Shown here: positions 34,740 to 45,364 of the stretch, piece by piece
Layout of the letters: each line of letters starts with the position of its first letter
Numbering within the stretch: position 1 is the first letter of the stretch
From: Carnegiea gigantea
Lineage: Eukaryota; Streptophyta; Magnoliopsida; Caryophyllales; Cactaceae
Length of the DNA stretch: 64,000 nucleotides
NCBI GenBank assembly: GCA_029747015.1
Contig: JAKOGI010000055.1
Span: 968,501-1,032,500, forward strand
Reading direction: 5' to 3'
Translations under genes and position numbers: made by a program
Notes under the pieces: model-generated
What the model was told of the DNA's origin: nothing
Databases searched by the model: none
The model's input: the letters and a program-made list of their open reading frames with translations, nothing else

Positions 34740-35203
34740 CTACACAAGAGTCATATGGTCATTTTGACCAAAGAAGGAGACAATTAAAGTTCAAATAAAA
34801 TATAAAGTATTCCAAAGGGCTTCTCTAGTCAAGGGTGTCAAGAGACTGGATATCAGAGATAATTAAGTCCTCGTTACATTGGGGTTTATGAGTCAATATC
34901 AGAGTATTTATTAGGAAATACAATGGTTTCATACTTATTAGTGGTCAAGACAGAGAACCAGTAGAGTAGAGTACCTCTTTTGCAGTAACAAGTTCTTCTT
35001 TTAAAGAAAATATCAATTTTGAATCAAAGTAATCGAGCCAGTGAAGTTACTGAGGATCTAGATACTCGACTGCAGGATTAAGTAGCTATGCACTTTAGGC
35101 TAATCATACCTTTTGGGAGGGAAGTAGTGACAACCAACTATCCATACTTGAGGTGGCATTGTATACATGATCAAAGTCATAAGTTTAGAGAACGAAACGC
35201 TTT
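34740..35203 (+). pseudogene. Decayed integrase C-terminus and chromodomain
   Basis: Broken frames read VFQRASLVKGVKRLDIRD (about 34810-34862), matching the VSPxKGVxRFG block, then a decayed SPRYIGPYE block near 34870-34900. At about 35045-35200 the chromodomain-like tail reads LRILDTRLQD, later VVTTNYPYL, and ends in RERNALRGEGC just before the polypurine tract. The order fits Tekay/Del-type chromoviruses. Confidence 0.65.
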
Positions 35204-35215
35204 AAGGGGGGAAGG
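35204..35215 (+). other. Polypurine tract
   Basis: AAGGGGGGAAGG lies two bases before the LTR start TGTAATAACCC. Confidence 0.85.
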
Positions 35216-35216
35216 C

Positions 35217-38200
35217 TGTAATAACCCAACCCTAACCCATATTTATTTATTTAAATCATATTTATTTATTTAATTAATCATATTTATTCATTTAATTAAT
35301 TATGTTTATTGATTTAGTCACTCATGGTTATTTGTTTAATCAAATCATGTTTATTAATTCAATTACACTCAATTTATATATTTACTGAATTACCTTATAT
35401 CATTTAAATTTTTCGCTTTCATTTATCGCATTTAATCATCCCGATTGGCGCGTATTTTATTTGGGTCCCATTTTGCAATTTAAGTTTCATTGATTGTTAA
35501 TTCAAGTTTCGTTGATTGATTAAACATCAGGTGAATAGATAGTAGGTCTCGATAATTATGGTTCAAGAAATTATTATTATTATTATTATTATTATTTTAT
35601 AACCTCACAAAAATTTAATTTCGAGCTATGAAAATTCAATCGCACACGGTTTACTTCCCATCCCGGGCCCAAACTGTATAAGCCAATCATAGCCCAAGAA
35701 GCATACATTGTTAATCATGATTTAAATCTGACCTTAAACATATCCATGGTTAGCCTAAAAGCTCCTTTATGGGAGGTTAAATACTAGCCAAGTTATGTTC
35801 ATTCATTTCTAACCAAATAAAACCCACACACACTCGTCTTTTGTCCTCTTTCTCTCTCTTTTTAAGCTCCAAGTAAGTGATCTCAACTTGGATTCGTTTC
35901 ATTTTGATTTTTGTTTTTGTGATTTGGGTTTTGATCATGTTCTTTGGAAGGAAACAAGAGTTATTTTGATGTTTTTAATTATGGATTGAGGTTGAAGCAT
36001 GCTAGGGTTTAGGGGTTTGCCACGATCATTTTAGCCTAAGTCAAGTGATGGATTTGAATTATTTTGTATATGATTTTATAATCTTTAGTTTTATTGATGA
36101 TTATGCTGGTGTTTTTGGTAATTTGGAATGAGTTGAAGGTGAGTTCAAGTTGGCCATAAATTAGGGTTCTAATGATATTGCGAGGCTTAGCTCTCCTTTA
36201 ATGGCAAGCATGTTATTTGTGTACATTTGATTGAGAAATGAATCTTTGATGTGTATGATTATGAAATGAAATTGAGTATTATGGCTTAATATGGTGACGG
36301 GAAGGGCAAAGCTTTGTTACATGATTTTAAGGCGTGATTTTAGATGAGGATTTATGTGGAAAGAAAGTAGAAAGCAGTGACAGTGTGGCTATGAACTGAT
36401 AGAAAACTGGGGACACTTTGCCAATAAAATAGGAATAATCGGTTCACTTGAAAATTATGATTTTTAGTGGGCAGATAGATCACCACATTAGCTTTCACAT
36501 GCCTTTTGAATCACCTTAATCTGAGTTCTATGAAACAAGTTATGGTTGTTTTGCTAGAACTACGTAGGTTCGACCAAAACTAACATACTTGTGTTCTAGC
36601 CCTATTTTGGAACCCCATTGTGGCAATCATATTTTGTCTTGTAAATAAAATTTTTTTTGACTTCTTAATCTTTCTATATTGGGGTTTAGGTCTCTATTTG
36701 AGGTCAACGGTGAAAGTTATGAATTTCTGAATTGAACTGACCGGCTTTAGAGCAAATTGGGCTGTTATTGCAATTTCCATGTAGCGTATGCTTGGAGAAA
36801 AATTCTGAAAATTTTACTGCAGATTATCCATATTATTTTTGAATTTCCTATACGATGTCATGAATTTTGGTTGAGTATTTTGAGTTTGGTAATTTTTGGA
36901 AGCATTTTGAGTAATTGTGTAAAAAGCAATAATAAAGATTAAGTGAGATTGACCATGAGCTCATTTTGTGTATTTTGGGCCAAGTAAGGTCATTTAAGGC
37001 GGGAAACAAATGTTATGGGGTTTAATAGGGCATTTAACTCAATTATGGGGAGAACGGAAGATAAGTATGTATTGTGGGAGTATATTTATGAGTTACGGAC
37101 TTTACTAAGGAAAATACCAAGTTTAATGAGTTTAATAGCTTCTATGGTTTCAATGACTCGTTTGGGGTGGAAAACTATGTTTATTAGGCTTATGAATGAA
37201 ATTTGAGAGGTGGGGAGAGTAATGATTTAGAAAACAGTGTTTATCGGATCAAGCTAGTGTTATATATGCCATTTTGAACCAAGATACATCTGTCTTGGCC
37301 TTAAATCCATATTATTAGTTCATTTCAAAGATATCAAAAAAAAAAATCAATCTTTCTTTATAATCATCATGAAGGCCTATTGCCAAGAATCATTTACTCT
37401 TATTATCAATCCATTTATAACCATCAAGGCCATTTTCTTTTTAATCTCATCTATCTTATCATGGTTTATTTTACTATCATTTAACTTGATATTAGATTAG
37501 TTACTTTCAATTATCCAGTTTTGTAGTTATCTTAGCATAACATATCTTACAAGTTATGTAAGTTACTTACAAAATTTTTATCAAAGTTACAAGTTATGCG
37601 AGTATCATTTACTGACTACACATATCTATAATTGGATTTGTGAAACAGAGTCGAGACCTAATTTATCGCTTCTCGTTATGCATAAGTTTTATCAATTCGT
37701 AACATTTTTATCAAGTCCGAATTCATTTTAAAGGTTCAAGGTATGTTCATTGCCTATACCTTTAAGATTCAGCATCATTTTATCAAGTTATAATATCATT
37801 TGGTAAGTATATCAATGAATCGTTTAATCAGAGATTTACCATATAATTAGTGACCCCGTTAGTGGTAGGGTGACGACCCTTCAATCAATGATACGCCGCG
37901 ATGTCAGGCCAAAGTTCTCGATCGACCTAGCAGGTGTGCACCTATTAATGGATCGTCATATCTATCAAGGGTTCACTTACAGATAATAATGAGCAATTCA
38001 GCTTTATGTTACTTACGTTTCCATTGCTATTGCGAATTAAATGAATTGCAAAGGCAGGTGCCCATCAACAGTGTTTCTATGCTCATTTTACAATATAGGA
38101 ATGCATGTACTGAGTTTTAGCTCACATTTTTGAATTATTTTCATGTTTTCCATTTTAGGTGATAAAGTATCACATGTTTCTCCATTTAGCAAGCCCTTTG

Positions 38201-38529
38201 GGAAGTCATTAGATGTTCACAGTGGATTCAACATAGCATGAATGTTGGGATCAACCTCAAGGTCAAGTTGGGTCTATATTTAATATACTTGTGTAAGTGC
38301 TAGTTCGCACATGGTATGATTAAGTCGATTGTACTGAAGTTGAACAATTATGGACTTTAGACTTGGAGTGTTTCAGTTTAATAGATATTGTGATTGTGAA
38401 CATGAGTTGCAAGATTGAATGGTTTCAGTGAGGCTTATCCTTATCGAGATGGCAGTAGCGCCTTCCATCATTAAGTCTTCTGTTGCGGTTATCCCTGAAT
38501 CAAGCAATTAGCAATTTAGGGACATTACA
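35217..38529 (+). repeat. 3' LTR of the long-LTR chromovirus
   Basis: It begins TGTAATAACCC directly after the polypurine tract and ends GGGACATTACA, matching the end of the 5' LTR. Its length is 3.3 kb. It contains a TTA microsatellite at 35571-35596. Confidence 0.88.
35571..35596 (+). repeat. (TTA)n microsatellite
   Basis: About nine uninterrupted TTA units lie in the 5' part of the long LTR. Confidence 0.95.
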
Positions 38530-40800
38530 ACTAGAAAGAGCATACCTAGTAATGAAAGGCATAAACCGTAAGCCAAACAAATATAAACTGTCTTCTGGGT
38601 GCCAAAGAGTAATTGGACTTTTAACTTCAGTTACCTTGTAGCAGAGTAAGTGAGCATTTTATATAGATTTTTAATTTACAAAGATAAAGGACAACTTCAG
38701 AAGTCAGAAGGTTTTTTTGCTTTAAAAAATTCTCCTTTAATATCATCATACAAAATGATTAAATAGATCATGGCATCTTATTCAAAAATACCCACTTCTT
38801 TTTGTTTTGGTTGTAATTAGTGGGACAATAGACTAGTAAGTGGTTGTCATCGGTTCTAAAATAAGATATTCAAAATCAAACAGCGATTGACTTCATAGAT
38901 ACCAAAATCTGCAAACGGAGCTTTACTAAGGATAATTGTTATATTGCTAAAAGTGGGTGATCATGGTAGATCTTAGAGAAAATGAAGGTGCGTCTACAAT
39001 GATAAAACTACAAACAAATTACTTTCCCCAAACATGAAATGTGTTACCACATAACTCCTTGTTCTTGATGAACAACTAGTGCTACTAGAATGTCTGAAAT
39101 TAAACATGAGACAAACACTTATTGAACATTATGCTATTCAAATCCAGAAACCAGGCGACACTCATTTTTCAATGAAAATCTCACCATGAATGATAAGCTA
39201 AAGGTTATAGACCAACACAAGTGAAACAGTTATTACTTGGAAGCAAATGTAGTGGTGACTTTTTAAAGGAACCAGAAGCATAAAAATCAAAAGGCCACCT
39301 ATTACAACGTGTGTAGCTATTCTCATTAGGCTTTCTTTTTCTGGGAAATTTCATTATCAGACTTGACGGGAAAGAAATGCCAGGTTATGCTAAGGAAACC
39401 CACAATCTAAGAGGATATACTTAACTTTGTAAAGAATAGTATAAAGGATTTATTGGAAATCATTGCTAAGAAAAATCATAAACTCAATGATTAAAGAGTT
39501 ACGACCATAAAGTATAGATGGGAATTCATGAAGGCTTGCAATGTATCACTTTATAATAACTAGTGAATTTGATAATAAAGCACTAGAGTTTTGGTCTCTG
39601 AAAGTAAACCAATGCTATTATAAGAGTTTAAAAGTCTTATCAATTTACAATGTTATTATCGGCAGAAATTTTCCTTCTTTCCTTTTTCTCAGGGGGAGGG
39701 CGGGGTGTATTGATAAGATTCTTTGTTAAAAAAATTTCATGAACTCGATTTTCTGGGTGGATGCTATTATAATAATTTAGTAATTAAGGAAGTGATTCAA
39801 GAGCTCGAGCCTCAACGTCATGCTATTATAAGAATTCAATACAGAGCAATATAACCTAAAATGGCACAAAATCTCTTTCAGTTTTGTTGTTGAATCATAT
39901 CTACTTATAACTATGGTAGCAAGTTTGAGCAACACAACTATACAAACAGTCATGCGAGCAGTTTAAGAAGGAAGTAGTAAGTCTAGGTAGATTCCTACTT
40001 TGCATAAGAGTTCTCCACTAATTAGTATTTATTTGACACATAGAGAAGTTTGCCTTGTATTCGTGCCACCCTAGGATTTTCATTGTCTTTTTTTCAAACT
40101 TTTATGGTGTCCAAGGGAACATAACCTAGAAAAGTACAAGGTAACAACAATATAGCACAAAGCTCATAGCAAATAAGATATTGCACTATGCCAAAGAATA
40201 AGATCGGTAAATGCTAAGAAAATTAGCAAATAGCAAACCGAATTGATCCTAAGCATCACATATTGAACGTGCACGCCTGGAGTCACAACAAATCAAATGG
40301 TGAGGGAACAAAAGAGTAAATTTTAATTATCTTCAAATTACAAGCACTTGATGGTAAGAGTAAACAATTAGACCTAAGTAGTAGTGGAAGATTTGGAATT
40401 TCGAAGCAGCTACAATCTATTTAAAAAATAAATTCAAAATAACTAGATTCCATCAAACAACTGAATTTACAAATATATATAACATCACGTTATCTCAACA
40501 AAATTAGGGTTTTTCTAATTAGAGGAGCATGAGAGACTCCGCATCATACTTGCTATGATGCAGATTACAACCCACGATTCTTCGACATCAGTTATACTGA
40601 AGCCAAATCTAGGGTGAATGAGGAACTAAGAAAGACAATTGCGAGAATATTGCTAAGAATTGGGATAAGATATGATAAAAATGTAGTTTCTATACAAAAA
40701 AGGAAAGAGAGTTTTCTTTTTTTTTTTTTAATCAAGAGGGAAAGAGATAAACAAAATAATACAATTCTAATTTCTAACAAAATAAATTTGAAAATCAAGT
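38530..40800. other. No gene recognised; possible body of a CACTA element
   Basis: This is AT-rich sequence with only short frames. The overlapping frames on both strands at 40592-40931 have low complexity (Lys/Phe-rich around a poly-T) and no motif. Confidence 0.35.
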
Positions 40801-40986
40801 GGGGAACTTTTGTAAGTAGCAAAAAATTTGTGCATATAGTGGCAATTTTAAACAATTGCCACAATGGGCCTACCCTTTTGTGGCGCAATTTATTTTGCTA
40901 CAATTATTTTAATATTTTTAAACTATTGTAGCAATTTAGAATTTGTCACAAAAGAGTTTCTACAAAAAGTTAATTTTCTTGCAATG
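40800..40986 (+). mobile_element. Possible CACTA (En/Spm-like) transposon terminus
   Basis: The stretch holds several short inverted motifs (GGCAATTTTAAACAATTGCC, TTGCTACAATTA against TTGTAGCAATTT) and ends AGTTAATTTTCTTGCAATG. CACTA elements end in TTTTCTTGTAGTG after such subterminal repeats; here two transitions separate the two. The other end was not found with confidence. Confidence 0.4.
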
Positions 40987-40999
40987 ACTCTTGGATTTG

Positions 41000-43900
41000 G
41001 ATTCTAGTGTTAAACCATACTCTATTTATTTAGAGTTGAGATTGGCTGAATTTAAACCTTTTGACTGTACTCTTTAGCTTGTTGATCAATTAGTAAGGAC
41101 TCCTAAGAGGGGAGATGATGTCTTGGTTCAGATTGGCAAAGGATTCTTTCATGTTGACTTTGTTGTATTAGACATGGACCCTAGTCATGAGTCTAAGAAG
41201 ATGCTTTTTCCTTTAAAGAAATTCCTTTCTAGCCACAACTACACTTAGGAACATATGATTGATGAAATGATTAAAGATGCCTTACCTGCTATTTTAAGTA
41301 AAGATCTCTTGGGAATATGTCTTTTTCATACAATGGATGAGATGGACTCTGCTATTGAATCCAACCCCTCATCTTAAGTTTTCCTCTTGGTTGTCGACTT
41401 AGAGCCTTTCCACTTTTGGCTAATTTTCCTATGCCATTCTTTATTGTCTCCCCATGTACACTTGAGTTAAAACCTCTCCTAGATTCACTCAAGTACGTAT
41501 GTTTAGGCCCTAAAAGACTCTTCCTATCATTATATCTTCTCTTTTGTCTTGCGATCAAGAGAAAGAATTGATTTATGTTTTCTTTAATCATAAGGGTGTT
41601 AATGGGTAGTCGGTTAGTCATTAAGAAGAGAAAACTCTCAATATTTGCATGCACATAATTCACTTAGGATGGTAATGCTAAAATTGTTAGGCAAATGCAT
41701 TGTGGATTAAACCCATATGAAAGAAATGGCCCAGAAAGAGGAAAGTTTTTCGATGCATGTATCATCTACCTTATTTCTGACCGTTAGTAGGCTAGTCCCA
41801 TCTAACTGCTCCCTGAGAAATCTAGCATAATTGTGGTTAAGAATAATGATGGTAAGGTAGTTCCTACTAGATAGACCATGAGGTGGATGGTGTGTACTGA
41901 TCAAAAGTTTGGAAAAATTAGTTGGAAAAACTTTTTATTGTTCTCTGGGTTTGTATTCTGGTTGCAACCAAATGCGTGTTTATCCTGTGGACCAACAAAA
42001 AACAACCTTTACTTGCCCATCGATTCATTCTCCTATTGAAGGATGTCTTATGAGTTGTGTAATGAACCTTCCATATTCCAATGGTGCTTGATAGCCATAA
42101 TTTCTGATTATATTGATAATTTCATGGAGGTGTTTATAGATGATTTCTCTATTTTTCTTTCTTTCTTTGATGCGTGTCGTGCTAATATGTCCACTGCGTT
42201 GGAAAAAATATAAAGAAGTGAATCTTATCTTAAGTTGGGAAACGAGTCACTTTATGGTCCAAGAAGGGATTTTGTTAGGCCATAAAGTGCCTAAGAAGGG
42301 AATTGACGTTGATAAAGTCAAGATTGATCTAATCTCTAATCTGATTATTCCTGCTTATATGAAGTAAGTCATATCTTTCCTTAGTTATATTGGTTCTTAT
42401 AGGATATTTAAGAATTTTATTAAAGCGGTCAGGCCTCTTACTAATCTCTCTTCTAAGGATACTCCTTTTGCATTTGATGAGTCCTGTGTGGAGTGTTTTG
42501 AAATCTTTAATCTTTTATTGGTGTCATCCCCTATTATGTAGCCCCCTAATTTTTCTCTTCCTTTTCAAATTATGTGTGATGCATCAATTTTTTACTATTG
42601 GGGTGGTGTGAGGTCAAAGATTGAATAGAATATCTCTTGTTATTTACTATGCTAGAAGAACTTTAACTAATTCTCAAAAGAATTATTCCACTGTAGAAAA
42701 AGAGTTACTAGCTCTAGCAGTTGCACTTGATAAATTTTGCTCATATTTTTGCATTTAAATGTAATTATATTTACTGACCAGACTGGATTAAAACATTTGA
42801 TATCCAATAATGAAAGCAAACCTGGATTGATTACGTGTACTTTTTGTTCTAGGGATTTGACATTGAGATAAAAGACGGGAAAGGTTCTAAAAATTTAGTT
42901 GCACACTATTTGTCTAGGATCATTACTGAGCATACTATGACTTTGTTGGATTTTTCTGACCATTTCCTTTATAAGCACCTCTTTATTGTGTCTCATTTTC
43001 ATCTCTCTGAGCTTGCTCTTGTTGTTAATTACCTTGCCTCTAGAAAGGTCCCGCCCTACTAGTTTAAACAAGAGAAAGATAGGTTCTTCTCATAAGTAAG
43101 ATATTACTATTGGGAAGACCCTCATCTTTTCAAACATTACCCTGACCAAATAGTTTATAGATGTGTACCCAAGACTGATGCTCATAGTATCCTCACCTTT
43201 TATCACTCCTATGCTTGTGGTAGTCATTTTAGAGGTTATAGGAAAACTGTTAAAGTCCCACAAAGTGCATTTTATTAGCCCACTCTGTTTCATAATGCTC
43301 ATAGTTTTTATCTTACTTATGAGCATTATTAACATATGGGCACTCTGGCGCATTGTGATGTGGTGTCTATTTCTCCTATTCTGATTATTGAGATATTTGA
43401 TATACAGGGAGTTGATTTTATGGATCCCCCTCTTTTGGCTTTGTTCATATATTGGTTGTTGTTAATTGTGCATCAAAGTAGGTGGAACCTCTAACTACTA
43501 GAATCAATGATCACAAGGTTGTGGTCAAGTTTGTGAAAGTGTACATTTTCTGTTGGTATGGTACCCCTAGAGCTTTTATTAGTGATGAAGGTAGCTATTT
43601 TTGTTATCAGGCTTGTGAGGTTTTGCTTTGAAAATATTATATGACTCATAAAGTAACTACCCCCAATCATCCTAAAACTAGTAGCCAAGTTGAGGCATCC
43701 AATCATGAGATATAGTCTATACTTGAGAAAATGGTTTGATCTAATAGAAAAAAACTAGTCCTTGAGATTGGTTGATGCTCTCTGGGCCTATCATACTACT
43801 TATGGAGTCCCAAAAGAATGTCTCCTTATCAGCTTGTTTTTGGTAAACCTTGTTAATTGTCAGTTAAATTAGAGCACCGTGCTTTTTGGGTTATTAAAGC

Positions 43901-44275
43901 TTTTAATATTGATATAAAATAAGTGATTCTATCCATAGGCTTCAATTGAATGAGTTGGATGAATTACATAATGAAGACTATGAAAAATGCTAAGATTTAT
44001 AAAGCCAAAACCAAAACTTTTCATAATAAAATGATTTCTCATAAATCTTCTAAACATTAAGCTATTTCTAGCTAGTTGAACCTGAAGCTATTCTTTGCCG
44101 AGTTGAGATCTAGATAGGATGCTCCTTTCATTGCCATAGAAGTGTTTCCTACTGGGGCAGTCAAAATTTGGATCCCCAAGATGGTCATGTATTTGCTGTT
44201 AATGGTCAAAGTTTGGAACATGTTCTGAAGACATAAAATTTAGTGCATGTTAGGTAGAAACCCAATTATTTTAGG
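41000..44275 (+). pseudogene. Athila-type pol (protease to integrase), heavily decayed
   Basis: The domains come in the expected order across many stops and frameshifts. Protease: DDVLVQIGKGFFHVDFVVLD (about 41115-41175). Reverse transcriptase: YSGCNQMRVYPVDQQKTTF with TCP (about 41955-42018), then NFMEVFIDDFSIF with the catalytic DD (about 42118-42156), then FMVQEGILLGHKVPKKGIDV (about 42252-42312). RNase H: IMCDASIF near 42570 and a decayed FTDQ (DH lost) near 42770. Integrase: IFDIQGVDFMDPP (about 43390-43430) matches EIFDVWGIDFMGP, and ISDEGSYF-like codons lie near 43580. A C-terminal block, EVFPTGAVKIW, lies near 44140. These motifs mark the Athila clade of Ty3/gypsy. Nothing here can be functional. 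Confidence 0.8.
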
Positions 44276-45364
44276 TGAGTTTGAGTCTTTTATTTTTGTT
44301 TTTCTTATATTAGAAGTCCTCTTGGGCCTTACAGTGTGATGCTTTACTTAGTTTTGGCTTTTGTGGCTAGTGGTGGTTTTGAAGATTACCTTTGGAGTTA
44401 GTGTGGTGAGTTTGTATGAAATGTTCCCTTGTGCTATCAAGTTGTATTGTTCTTTTCTCCATCTTTTTCTTTATTATTGTCCTTTGCATCAAAGACAATG
44501 TTAGATTTTGGTGTGGGGGAAAGATAAAATGAAAAAATTGAGGAAAATTGAAATTTATTTGGTGAATATGATCTTGGGAAAGAGATTAAGTGTTTCAGTT
44601 ATGCATGTTCTACTGTTATTATGTGGATGTGTTCCTGTGACCTATGCTTATTAGAGATTATTTCTTGTTTTACTAGTTCATGGCAAAAATTTTTGCTATG
44701 TTGATGGTGACCATTTGCCCTTTTAAATTGTTCATTTAATGAAATAACTTACATTAATTAGAAATGATCTAGTAACAATGTCTAGCTTTAGTCTTTATCC
44801 ATCACTTTAATTGCCAAAATATGTACTAAGCATTTCTTTGCATCATCTTTGGCTATATCCTTATACACCTAGGCCAAGGATGAACTAATTCGAGTGAAAT
44901 TCAATAAAAAAAATCAAAAAAATTTTTAAAAAAAAGTGAAAATGAATTAATAAATTCTATTGGCGTTAGGGACTTGATTTTAAAGATACTCTTATGATTT
45001 TTATTATGTGGGGAGAAGACTTATGATTATGGTTTGCCACATCATAGACAATGACTGCTTAATTTGCTTATTGTTTTAGTTGAAATTGGAAATGTTTAAT
45101 AATGAGTTCTAAGATGGTGGTGAATTGGTCTATCTGATTTAGAGTGGATCTCTGCAGTTAGACTATTCAATTTTTTTACCTAATCACGTTCTATTAGATG
45201 GGGTAAACGAATGTATTCATTGATTTTATTATTTGCTCGAGAACTATAAAAGTTTTGATATGAGAGAGTTGATAACTCATATTTTATGTGCAATTTATCC
45301 TTCATGTTACCCACTTTTACGTCTTTAAAATGTATTTCTTTGACTAAATAATGCATATTGTCTA
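44276..45364. other. Athila-type 3' non-coding region
   Basis: A purine tract GGTGTGGGGGAAAG (about 44510-44523) lies after CAAAGACAATGTTAGATT, a context typical of Athila elements. The rest has no frame with a motif. Confidence 0.5.

Noticed and set aside
39461..39478. CATTGCTAAGAAAAATCA as a firm CACTA 5' end
   Set aside because: It needs two transitions and one inserted base, its following sequence lacks the subterminal motifs, and the flanking 3 bp match only in two positions.
40592..40931. Overlapping frames of about 100 codons on both strands
   Set aside because: They are low-complexity and span a poly-T tract, with no motif on either strand.
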